Origin: an uncultured Phascolarctobacterium sp.
GTDB taxonomy: Bacteria > Bacillota > Negativicutes > Acidaminococcales > Acidaminococcaceae
Direction of reading: 5' to 3'
DNA: 6,561 nucleotides
Assembly: GCA_900554395.1 (NCBI GenBank)
Contig: USHB01000090.1
Span: 1 to 6,561 of the forward strand
Of this stretch, positions 1 to 6,318 are shown one piece after another. The notes beneath the pieces were generated by a model. The model made no database searches. It saw nothing but the letters and a program-made list of their open reading frames with translations, and was not told where the DNA came from. Numbering within the stretch: the stretch's first letter is position 1; every line of letters begins with the position of its first letter. The translations under genes and the position numbers were made by a program.

Positions 1-11
1 TCTTCCGATCT
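1..11. other. Residual Illumina adapter at contig end
   Basis: The first 11 bases, TCTTCCGATCT, are exactly the 3' end of the common Illumina sequencing adapter; read on the minus strand they give AGATCGGAAGA, the standard read-through start. The match sits precisely at the edge of the window, where untrimmed adapter is expected on a draft contig. These bases are very probably not genomic. They also supply two of the three bases of the apparent stop codon of the neighbouring ade fragment. Confidence 0.93.
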
Positions 12-279
12 AGCAGCCACGCGGGAGGCAGCATCGTTGTGCAATATGCATGTGCGCATCCAAAAAGCCCGGTGTTAAATATTTGCCTGCCATGTTATAT
101 TCTTCTGCGCCCTTGTAAGTGCCGATACCGGCAATAACGCCGCCGCAAACAGCAATATCGGCAGTTTCCCATTCACCCGTAAAACTGTTAAACACATTGC
201 CGCCTTTTAATACAAGGTCAGCTCGTTCCAATCCGCGGGCAACTTTAAGCAGCTTTTGTGTAAATTCTGCCTGCTCCAT
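12..279 (-). CDS. ade: Adenine deaminase, N-terminal fragment (cut by contig end)
   Basis: Adenine deaminase hydrolyses adenine to hypoxanthine and ammonia in cytoplasmic purine salvage. About 79 N-terminal residues align by eye with this amidohydrolase family: ADLVLKGGNVFNSFTGEW (residues 20-37), the IAVCGGVIAGIG turn, GAEEYNMAGKYLTPGF, and DAHMHI, whose HxH contributes metal ligands. The family is normally about 550-600 residues, so most of the catalytic domain lies outside the window. The start is ATG at 279 with a GAGGT ribosome binding site 7 bases upstream. After HI the family expects ESSM, but this sequence gives AQRCCLPRGC and then a TAG made partly of adapter. Bases 12-42 are therefore either erroneous or chimeric, and the stop is not real. 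The gene starts 5 bases after yajQ ends, so the two are probably co-transcribed. Family identity is strong; the 3' end is unreliable. Confidence 0.88.
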
Positions 280-284
280 AATTT

Positions 285-776
285 TTACCTCATGTTAATA
301 AACTGCAAATCTACGCCGAAATCTCCTGCTTTTAAGGTTTGAATTACAGCCTGCAAATCATCTTTTTTGGCGCCGCTGATTCTAACCTGGTCATCCTGCA
401 TCTGGGCAGTTACTTTCAGCTTGGTTGCCTTAACGGCAGCAATGATGGCTTTAGCCTTTTCTTTGGGAATGCCCTGCAAAATGTTAAGCTGCTGGCGTAC
501 AGTGCCTTTGCTTGCAGCTTCAACCTTGCCCAGTTCAAGGCAGCGCAGGGGAATGCCGCGTTTAGCCATGCGCGCACGCAGAATGTCGATAATTGCATTC
601 AGTTTGTATTCATCTTCTGCTGCCAGTTTAATGCATTTTTCTTCCAGTTCAATGCTGGCATTACTGCCGCGGAAATCATAACGCTGTGCAATTTCCTTTT
701 TGGTCTGGTTAACTGCGTTGTCCATCTCCTGCATATCCACCTGAGAAACAACGTCAAAAGAACTATCTTTAGCCAT
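285..776 (-). CDS. yajQ: YajQ family nucleotide / cyclic-di-GMP-binding protein
   Basis: This is a complete 163-residue protein of the UPF0234/YajQ family, whose usual length is about 160-165. Hallmarks in order are [19 protein letters not shown] (residues 6-24), [12 protein letters not shown] (27-38), [11 protein letters not shown] (65-75), [16 protein letters not shown] (94-109), [22 protein letters not shown] (121-142) and the C-terminal LQFINMR. Family members are small cytoplasmic proteins with two similar alpha/beta domains. A Xanthomonas homologue binds cyclic-di-GMP and controls virulence genes through a transcription factor; elsewhere the role is poorly defined, so no specific function is claimed here. 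The ATG at 776 has GGAGTG 9 bases upstream. The gene has its own promoter (811-839) and is followed 5 bases later by ade. There are no transmembrane segments or signal peptide. Confidence 0.95.
   Translation of the reverse strand: MAKDSSFDVVSQVDMQEMDNAVNQTKKEIAQRYDFRGSNASIELEEKCIKLAAEDEYKLNAIIDILRARMAKRGIPLRCLELGKVEAASKGTVRQQLNILQGIPKEKAKAIIAAVKATKLKVTAQMQDDQVRISGAKKDDLQAVIQTLKAGDFGVDLQFINMR
287..291 (-). promoter_or_regulatory. Ribosome binding site of ade
   Basis: The minus strand reads GAGGT 7 bases before the ade ATG. It abuts the yajQ stop codon (285-287), so a ribosome finishing yajQ lands at the ade initiation site. This supports both the chosen ade start and co-transcription of the pair. 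Confidence 0.7.
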
Positions 777-785
777 TTATATAAT

Positions 786-791
786 CACTCC
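786..791 (-). promoter_or_regulatory. Ribosome binding site of yajQ
   Basis: The minus strand reads GGAGTG 9 bases before the yajQ ATG, a good Shine-Dalgarno match at normal spacing. It fixes the ATG at 776 as the start. Confidence 0.65.
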
Positions 792-810
792 ATTCTTATA
801 TTGTGCTTCT

Positions 811-839
811 ATTTTATCATAACAAAGATAATTTGGCAC
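811..839 (-). promoter_or_regulatory. Candidate sigma-A promoter of yajQ-ade
   Basis: On the minus strand, GTGCCA (834-839; 4 of 6 against TTGACA) is followed after exactly 17 bases by TAAAAT (811-816). TGA precedes this hexamer, giving the extended -10 form TGnTAnAAT. Transcription would start near 804, leaving a leader of about 28 bases with the ribosome binding site. The site lies between the terminator of the upstream gene and yajQ, which is where a promoter is needed. Confidence 0.55.
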
Positions 840-860
840 CTTTTTGGATATTAAAACATA

Positions 861-886
861 AACCCCGATACTTTCGTACCGGGGTT
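861..886 (-). terminator. Intrinsic terminator of the glutamine synthetase gene
   Basis: Two 11-base arms (861-871 and 876-886) pair around a 4-base loop. Read as minus-strand RNA, the loop is GAAA closed by C-G, a stable GNRA tetraloop, and the single mismatch on the plus strand becomes a G-U wobble. The stem therefore fits minus-strand transcription best. An A-run precedes it and UUUAUGUUUU follows. It begins 28 bases after the stop codon at 915. No plus-strand gene nearby could use it. Confidence 0.85.
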
Positions 887-914
887 TTTAAACAGCCTTC
901 CCTCATTTGGCCAT

Positions 915-2822
915 TCAGTCAATCATGTTGTGGTGATATTCGTTATACTGCGCTTTAAGTTTCTGCATCAGTTCTGCCATTTCAAGCTGCAAATCAGAAG
1001 CGGCGTCAAAATCGCCTCTTGCAAATGCCTGACGGGTCATGGTAAACAGGCTCGGCTGGTCGGTAAAATCTTTAGCCATGGTGTTGCGCATTGCAGCGAT
1101 TTTTTCCCACATTGCCGCATCATGGGTAGTGTGGTTATCATCGTCATGCAGTTTTTTCATCTGGCAGATTTCTTTATGGTATTCCGGAATAATTCTGTTG
1201 AGCAATTCCGTCTGCCAGCGGATTAAAGCGCCTGCCGCAAAGGAATCAATAAATTCTTTTTTGAAGATATTGCCGGTAGTAAGTACGGCAACTTTTTCGG
1301 GGTATTGTTTAATTGCGCAGATGTTTTCCCAAACGGTTGCAGGCGGTTTGCCAAACAGGTGCGCACGTTCTTCCTCGTTGTAATCTTCAAATACGTCGTG
1401 TTCGCTGCGGTATTCTCTTTCGGTTTCCAGATAGAAGCCTTCTTCGCCGCTTTTCTTGGAAAGTTCGTTTTCCAGTTCTTTCAGAGTTTTGCCAGATTCT
1501 ACGCAGGCTTTAATGCCATCCAGCATTGCAATATAGAAGGCGGCAATGGCAAGATAAGTATTGGTGTACGGGTTCGGGGAACGCATTTCAATACGGGTTG
1601 CCAGCGGATTGTCAATATCGCGGATTAAGCCGGCAAGAATGGTGCGGTTGCGGGAAGGTACTTCCGGGCTGAGGCCGAGAGAAGTAACGATGCAGACCGG
1701 AGCTTCAAAGCCGGGTTTCAAACGATTAAGGGAATCAATGGTGGAAGAAATAATAGGATTGATTACTTCGTAGTTTTTCAAAAGGCCCATCATGGAACCG
1801 TAACCAACTGCGGAAAGGAATTCTTTGTGCATATCCTGCGGAGCAAAGAGGTTAACGATTTTGCCATTTTTCATTTTAGCGGCAATGCCAACATGAGTAT
1901 GTTCGCCGCTGCCAGCTACGCCCGGCACCGGTTTTGCCTGGAAGGAAACTTCAAGGCCGTTAAGACGGAAAATTTCTTTTACAATAATGCGTGCCAAAAG
2001 TTCGTTATCGGCAGTCTGTACGCCGTAGCTGTATTTCCAGTCAACTTCAAGCTGTTCCATAACGTGGGTCATATGGCCGCTTTCGTCAATCTGTCCGCGT
2101 ACGCCGCCGCATTCTTTATGGCCCATTTCAGGCCCAAGGCCGTATGCTTCAAGCATTTCTACGGTCTGTTCCAGTGCAGTGCGTACATTGCCGCGGCAGC
2201 GCTGCCAGTATTGTTCCTGCATCATCTGCGAGGAGCTGAGCGCTTCAATCGGAGCATCTTCGCGCGGGGATTTTACCCAGAATTCAAGTTCGGTTGCACA
2301 GGTGAAAATAATTTTTTCAATATCTTCGCCGTTAATATGTTCAAGTCCGGCTACCTGCGGATGTTTTTTGAACAAATCGGTAAGTTCTGCTTCTACATAA
2401 TCAAGGGTGTCATGCAGGATGGAACGGGAATCCACACGCACGTTATTATGCACAAGGAAGCACGGAATACGCAGCGTGCCAATCATTTTGCCGGTTGCGG
2501 TATCAAAATGTTCATAGTTGTAATCAACATACCAGTTTACGCTGCTGTCAATTTTCATATCAACGCGGGCGTTGTTTAAGGTAGCAATGCCGGTCAGCAC
2601 AACGGAACTGCCGTCGGTCTGGGCAGCCATGCCTTCCATAATACCGTCAATATCTTTTAAGAACAGACTGATAGGCACTTTTTCGTCGGTGTCATTGCCT
2701 GCAAAGTCAACACCCATAAAAGATACAAATTTAATCTCCGGGTGTGCGGTTAAAATCTCGGTCAAACATTCTCTGTTCTGTTCTTCGGGTTTAATCACAT
2801 ACAGCATATCGGGGTTCATCAT
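915..2822 (-). CDS. glnA: Glutamine synthetase, long form with C-terminal extension
   Basis: This enzyme makes glutamine from glutamate, ammonia and ATP in the cytoplasm and is the main entry point for ammonia. The 635-residue protein shows the glutamine synthetase motifs in family order: TDGSS (69-73, the Asp loop reaching the neighbouring subunit's active site), ELE (178-180, metal ligands), HKECGGVRGQIDE (235-247, metal and substrate Glu/Gln), GSGEHTH (304-310, glutamate-binding His), NRLKPGFEAPV (366-376, flap Glu), SRNR (390-393) and RIEMRSPNP (410-418). The motif order resembles class I enzymes (about 440-470 residues). The chain then continues about 165 residues past the usual end; type III enzymes are about 700 residues, so this is an intermediate-length form. 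I see no NLYDLP-like adenylylation site. ATG codons at 2822 and 2819 are adjacent, and AGGTGA precedes both at usable distance. The leader carries a candidate attenuator hairpin. Confidence 0.9.
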   Translation of the reverse strand: MMNPDMLYVIKPEEQNRECLTEILTAHPEIKFVSFMGVDFAGNDTDEKVPISLFLKDIDGIMEGMAAQTDGSSVVLTGIATLNNARVDMKIDSSVNWYVDYNYEHFDTATGKMIGTLRIPCFLVHNNVRVDSRSILHDTLDYVEAELTDLFKKHPQVAGLEHINGEDIEKIIFTCATELEFWVKSPREDAPIEALSSSQMMQEQYWQRCRGNVRTALEQTVEMLEAYGLGPEMGHKECGGVRGQIDESGHMTHVMEQLEVDWKYSYGVQTADNELLARIIVKEIFRLNGLEVSFQAKPVPGVAGSGEHTHVGIAAKMKNGKIVNLFAPQDMHKEFLSAVGYGSMMGLLKNYEVINPIISSTIDSLNRLKPGFEAPVCIVTSLGLSPEVPSRNRTILAGLIRDIDNPLATRIEMRSPNPYTNTYLAIAAFYIAMLDGIKACVESGKTLKELENELSKKSGEEGFYLETEREYRSEHDVFEDYNEEERAHLFGKPPATVWENICAIKQYPEKVAVLTTGNIFKKEFIDSFAAGALIRWQTELLNRIIPEYHKEICQMKKLHDDDNHTTHDAAMWEKIAAMRNTMAKDFTDQPSLFTMTRQAFARGDFDAASDLQLEMAELMQKLKAQYNEYHHNMID

Positions 2823-2828
2823 GTTCAG

Positions 2829-2854
2829 TCACCTGCGGCACACTGCCGCGCTCC
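2829..2854 (-). promoter_or_regulatory. Two Shine-Dalgarno sites flanking a GC-rich hairpin upstream of glnA
   Basis: On the minus strand a strong GGAG (2851-2854, in an AGGAAAGGAG context) is followed by a perfect 6-bp inverted repeat GCGGCA-GTG-TGCCGC (2835-2849). AGGTGA (2829-2834) then lies 6 bases before the first glnA ATG. The nearer site is the likely ribosome binding site for glnA. The farther one is 7 bases from a GTG that opens a four-codon frame (GTG TGC CGC AGG TGA), whose stop is part of the second Shine-Dalgarno site. Whether the mini-frame is translated is unknown. Confidence 0.45.
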
Positions 2855-2877
2855 TTTCCTTTGTTTGCAAAATACAA

Positions 2878-2916
2878 AAGACACTTCTATTTGCGCATAA
2901 CAAATAGAAGTGTCTT
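2878..2916 (-). terminator. Perfect 16-bp hairpin with T-run in the glnA leader (attenuator or terminator)
   Basis: Bases 2878-2893 and 2901-2916 are perfect 16-base inverted repeats around a 7-base loop. On the minus strand the right arm runs into TCTTTTGTATTTTG, which looks like an intrinsic terminator; the plus strand has no T-run after the stem. The stem is A/T-rich but long. It lies 73-111 bases past the holA stop, so it may end the comEA-comEC-holA transcript. It also lies just downstream of a good promoter (2933-2961) and upstream of glnA, so that promoter's transcripts would cross it. Attenuation is an inference; I see no clear competing antiterminator fold. Confidence 0.7.
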
Positions 2917-2932
2917 CATTGACCACGGTTAT

Positions 2933-2961
2933 ATTGTAACAGATAACTTTCTCCGCTGCAA
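2933..2961 (-). promoter_or_regulatory. Candidate promoter of the glutamine synthetase gene
   Basis: On the minus strand, TTGCAG (2956-2961) is followed after exactly 17 bases by TACAAT (2933-2938). TGT precedes the latter, giving an extended -10. The bases just upstream of the -35 (about 2964-2990) are nearly pure A/T runs and resemble an UP element. Transcription would start near 2926, about 104 bases before the first glnA ATG. A short inverted repeat, GTTA-N5-TAAC (2928-2940), overlaps the -10 and could be an operator half-site pair. It does not fit the TGTNA-N7-TNACA GlnR/TnrA pattern. Confidence 0.6.
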
Positions 2962-2988
2962 GCAAAATTTTTTATTTTTGTAAAATTT

Positions 2989-4008
2989 TTAACGCCTGCA
3001 CAAAAAGCGAATCAGTATTTCCTCAAGCATTTCAAACTGCCGCCCGCCATAACGGATATTAGCGTTGAAATCTGCCAGCGCCAGCATAAAAGCAGCTAAA
3101 TCCTGTGCTGTGTAGCTGCGGCACTGTTCCATTAATTTTTTTACCGCATAGGGCGAAGTTTTTAGTGCCGATGCTGCCGACTGTGCATTCATGCCCTGCG
3201 CTGCCAGTTCCTTAACCTGCGCCAGACGGCGTACCTGAAAAGCAATCAGCCCGCTGACGGCAATAGCGCTGCCGCCATGTTTCTTTTCATTCTGCAAAAG
3301 CTCCAGCGCTTCCGGCAGGTTTTTAACGGCAATGGCGTTTAAAAGCGCAAAGCGTGATACTTCCGGCAATGCAGAAAATACCGTTTCCACATCTTCTTTG
3401 GTCCATATGCGCCGCTGCCCGGCATAAACATACAGTTTTTCAATTTCCTGTTCCAGCAAAAGCAAAGGTGCCGTTTCAGCGGCAGAAAGATATTCCATAA
3501 CCGTCTGTTCCGCTTCGTATTCAAAGCGGCAGCCGCGCTTTTTGGCTTCGGCATCAAGCCAGGGCTTCAGCTGATACGGTTTCAGCGGCTTACACTCGGC
3601 AGCCGCACCATCCGTCAAAAGTTTTTTGTAAATGCGCCCGCGTTTATCTATTTTTGCCACACTGATAAACACATGGCAGAATTCCGGCACATTCAGCAAA
3701 ATCGCTTCCAGATTTTCTTTCTGCTTTTTATCGGCGCCAAAAATCTTTTCGTCGCTGATAATTACCAGGCTGCTGCCCCCAAAAAACGGATATGTGTTAA
3801 CAGCGGCATTTAATTTTTTCAAATCGGTATCGCGGTCAAACACGCTTATTTCCATATCTTCGGCGGACGCATCGCCAAACACATATTTTTTTATGCAGGC
3901 TGCCGCTTTGCTGCGGTAATAATTTTCTTCGCCGTACATTAAAACAACATTGGGCAAAGCCTCGCCTTTTTCCAGCATTTCTATCAGTTTTTCCGGCGTC
4001 AGTTCCAT
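2989..4008 (-). CDS. holA: DNA polymerase III subunit delta
   Basis: HolA is the delta subunit of the clamp loader; it opens the beta sliding clamp so it can be placed on DNA at primed sites. The 339-residue length is typical. Recognisable segments are VVLMYGEENYYRSKA (residues 21-35, start of the AAA-like fold), NTYPFFGGSSLVIISDE (71-87, matching the family's PFF-x-x-x-x-LVI segment), LLLLEQEIEKLYVY (182-195, matching the N/E-LEKL-x-x-Y helix), VSRFALLNAIAVKNLPEAL (217-235) and the helical collar domain ending ILIRFLCRR. There is no Walker A ATP-binding motif, as expected for delta. ATG at 4008 follows AGGTGA (4013-4018), which touches the comEC stop codon (4018-4020), so translation is probably coupled to comEC. 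In many Firmicutes rpsT follows or faces holA; here glutamine synthetase follows instead. Confidence 0.95.
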   Translation of the reverse strand: MELTPEKLIEMLEKGEALPNVVLMYGEENYYRSKAAACIKKYVFGDASAEDMEISVFDRDTDLKKLNAAVNTYPFFGGSSLVIISDEKIFGADKKQKENLEAILLNVPEFCHVFISVAKIDKRGRIYKKLLTDGAAAECKPLKPYQLKPWLDAEAKKRGCRFEYEAEQTVMEYLSAAETAPLLLLEQEIEKLYVYAGQRRIWTKEDVETVFSALPEVSRFALLNAIAVKNLPEALELLQNEKKHGGSAIAVSGLIAFQVRRLAQVKELAAQGMNAQSAASALKTSPYAVKKLMEQCRSYTAQDLAAFMLALADFNANIRYGGRQFEMLEEILIRFLCRR

Positions 4009-4012
4009 AACA

Positions 4013-4018
4013 TCACCT
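4013..4018 (-). promoter_or_regulatory. Ribosome binding site of holA, abutting the comEC stop
   Basis: The minus strand reads AGGTGA 4 bases before the holA ATG and shares a base with the comEC TAA (4018-4020). This favours the 4008 start and re-initiation by ribosomes leaving comEC. Confidence 0.6.
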
Positions 4019-6318
4019 TAAAAAAATTCTTTGTCATACTTATAACTATACCATTGCATTTGCCCGCCGTCAAAACATACTTTTACTGCGCCCAGTTTAT
4101 CGGTACGCAGCACTTTGGCGCCAACAGCATTCAAACGCTGTAAGGTTTCGCGCCCCGGGTGGCCGTAACTATTGCCTGCACCTACAGAAATAACGGCAAA
4201 CTGCGGACGCGCCTGTTTTAAAAACACTTCCGTTGATGAATAATTGCTGCCATGGTGCGCTACTTTAAGCACATCCGTCCGGGTTATTTTATTTGCTGCC
4301 GCCAGTTCAATATTTTCATCAGCGTCACCGGTAAATAAAATGCTGCCTGCTTTTTCCGATACGCGCATAATAACGCTGCTTTCGTTGCTGCCGCCTTCGC
4401 TTTTGCCTGATGCCAGCACTTCAATGCGGCACTTTCCAAATTTATAAACACTTCCTGCTTTGGCAGATACAATATTTTGAGGTTCGATGTAATGCAAAAG
4501 TTTTTTGACATCTTCTGAAGGTTTTTCCTGCGGCAAAAGCAGTTTTTCTATTTTAACAAGGCGTGCCAAACCAGCTGCACCGCCGGCATGGTCATGATGC
4601 CCATGGCTTAATGCCAGTAAATCCACCTTATTTATGCCAAGATAACGCAAATACGGCACGATAATGCGGCTGCCGGTATCAAAATCTCCCTGCAAACCGC
4701 CACAGTCAACAATCATATTTTGTCCGTCCGATGTCTGCACTAAAGCTGCATCGCCCTGCCCGACATCAATAAAATGCACAGTAAAAGGCTGCGGAGCAAA
4801 ACTTTTACAAAACAGCAGCACCGCTATGCCGGTTGTGCAAAAAAGCAGCCCGTATTTTCGTTCCACCGCCGTAAACCAACTTCGTTTAAACCATAAAACA
4901 AGCATAAAATAATAAAGCACAAAGCACGCCGCAGAAAAATGCGGTATATTAAGCACCGCCGCAGGCATATCTGCCAAAAATTTAACGGCATTGAGCAAGG
5001 GCTGCATGGCAAGCCCGGCTCCGTAAATAAAAAATGTACCGGCAAACGGCAGGCACAAACCGCCGAGAGTAATTATAACCAGCAGTTCCATAAGCGGCAC
5101 AAGCAAAATATTGGCTGCAAAAGTAATAAGCGAAAGCTGATTAAAATGCCACAGCAGAAGCGGCAGTGAAGCAAGCTGCGCCGCCAATGTAATAGCCATG
5201 CCTTCACGCGCCAATTCCCATTTTATAAATGCCAGTCTGGTTTTTAACTGCGGATAAAGAAAAATCAGCCCGCCTGTTGCCGCAAAAGATAACTGAAAGC
5301 CTGCATCAAGCAGCCACAGCGGGTTATATAAAAGCAACAGCACGGCAGCAGCGCAGAAAATATTGCCGCTTTGAGCCTTTTTATAGCTGCCGCTGCCAGC
5401 AAGCGCAACGGCACTCATAAAAAACGAACGCCATACAGGAGCAGAACCTCCGCACAACAAAGCATATAAAAACAACAACAGCAAAACAACGGTAATTTGC
5501 AGCCTGCCGCGCCTGCCTATAATAAGAATCAGCAAACCGGCCACCAAAGCCATATGCGTACCGGATACCGATAAGATATGCGCCAGCCCGGTAGCCGCAA
5601 AAGCCTCGCGCGTTGTTTCGCTTAAACCATCATAGCCGCCCAGCGCCATTCCGCACAGCACTGCCCCTGCCTCACCGGGAACAGCAGTGCGTATTTTTTC
5701 TCTTAAATCAAGCGCAAACAAAAAGAATTTATCGGTATAAGCACCGTTTGCTGCAATATGCAGCGCCGCTTTTTTTACACTGATGCGCGCTTTAATGCCC
5801 TGCTGCAAATTCCAGTTTTCAGTATCAAAACTTCCGGGATTTGCAAAACCGTGCAGTTCTTTCAGCGTGCCGCTGATAATAACGCTGCTGGCAATAAAAT
5901 CTTTTATATTTACATCTTTGGCAAAAACACGAATGCTGCCGTGTGCATTTTGAGGTTTACTATCCGCCATTTGCACGGCATGGCAATCCATTATAAAACT
6001 TACACCGTCTGCTCTTTGTTTCAGGCTCAGTAAATCAACGCTGCCTTGCAGCGTAACTTTTTGCCCGCAATAATTGCTTACTGCCTGTTCGTCAATCTGC
6101 ATGGCATTGCTGCCAACCGCCAATCCGCAAGCAGCAAAAAGTAATACTCCGCAAATTGCAGCGGCATAACCCTGCGGTTTAAATTTTGCCGCCAGCAGCA
6201 GCAAAACTGTAAAAACTACCGCAGCAGCACAATAAAAAGATAAATACTCCGGCGTTAAAATGCCTGTATAATCACCTGCGGCAAAAATTCCGGCAGCTAT
6301 CAGAAACCATGTTTTCAT
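4018..6318 (-). CDS. comEC: ComEC/Rec2 DNA-uptake channel protein
   Basis: ComEC is the inner-membrane channel that carries single-stranded DNA into the cell during natural transformation. The 766-residue protein has the full family layout. There are N-terminal membrane helices (about 5-70), then a soluble OB-like region (80-190). A multi-helix competence domain (about 200-505) carries HILSVSGTHMALVAG (247-261), the family hallmark. The C-terminal metallo-beta-lactamase domain starts at FIDVGQGDAALV (516-527) and includes SHGHHDHAGG (571-580, the HxHxDH metal motif), FTGDADE (662-668), DVLKVAHHGSNYSS (682-695) and SYGHP (717-721). All expected metal ligands are present, so the domain may be an active nuclease degrading the incoming second strand, as proposed for the family. 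The ATG at 6318 overlaps the comEA TGA by 4 bases (ATGA), and no Shine-Dalgarno sequence is visible, so initiation is probably coupled to comEA. The reading frame is intact. Confidence 0.96.
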   Translation of the reverse strand: MKTWFLIAAGIFAAGDYTGILTPEYLSFYCAAAVVFTVLLLLAAKFKPQGYAAAICGVLLFAACGLAVGSNAMQIDEQAVSNYCGQKVTLQGSVDLLSLKQRADGVSFIMDCHAVQMADSKPQNAHGSIRVFAKDVNIKDFIASSVIISGTLKELHGFANPGSFDTENWNLQQGIKARISVKKAALHIAANGAYTDKFFLFALDLREKIRTAVPGEAGAVLCGMALGGYDGLSETTREAFAATGLAHILSVSGTHMALVAGLLILIIGRRGRLQITVVLLLLFLYALLCGGSAPVWRSFFMSAVALAGSGSYKKAQSGNIFCAAAVLLLLYNPLWLLDAGFQLSFAATGGLIFLYPQLKTRLAFIKWELAREGMAITLAAQLASLPLLLWHFNQLSLITFAANILLVPLMELLVIITLGGLCLPFAGTFFIYGAGLAMQPLLNAVKFLADMPAAVLNIPHFSAACFVLYYFMLVLWFKRSWFTAVERKYGLLFCTTGIAVLLFCKSFAPQPFTVHFIDVGQGDAALVQTSDGQNMIVDCGGLQGDFDTGSRIIVPYLRYLGINKVDLLALSHGHHDHAGGAAGLARLVKIEKLLLPQEKPSEDVKKLLHYIEPQNIVSAKAGSVYKFGKCRIEVLASGKSEGGSNESSVIMRVSEKAGSILFTGDADENIELAAANKITRTDVLKVAHHGSNYSSTEVFLKQARPQFAVISVGAGNSYGHPGRETLQRLNAVGAKVLRTDKLGAVKVCFDGGQMQWYSYKYDKEFF

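Noticed and set aside
22..33. CGGGAGGCAGCA resembles part of a universal 16S rRNA primer site
   Set aside because: Only about 12 bases match and the flanks do not fit 16S rRNA. It is probably coincidence, although the bases next to the adapter are unreliable and a chimera cannot be excluded.
339..854. Plus-strand open frame of 171 codons opposite yajQ
   Set aside because: It is antisense to a well-conserved family protein, has low-complexity Phe/Asn-rich composition, and its end runs through the yajQ promoter and into the unrelated intergenic region.
1827..2579. Plus-strand open frame of 250 codons opposite the glutamine synthetase gene
   Set aside because: It lies wholly antisense to a gene with clear active-site motifs, resembles no protein I recognise, and has the biased composition expected of a shadow frame.
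2894..2900. ANTAR-type antiterminator loop in the glnA leader hairpin
   Set aside because: The loop read on the minus strand (TTATGCG, 7 bases) does not give the six-base loop with A at position 1 and G at position 4, and there is no paired second hairpin of that kind.
2928..2940. GlnR/TnrA operator over the glnA promoter
   Set aside because: The repeat is only GTTA-N5-TAAC and does not match TGTNA-N7-TNACA; it is too short to call an operator.
2962..2991. A/T-only hairpin potential just after the holA stop as a terminator
   Set aside because: There is no G-C stem, only runs of A and T. It is better explained as an A/T tract upstream of the glnA promoter; the 2878-2916 hairpin is the stronger terminator candidate.
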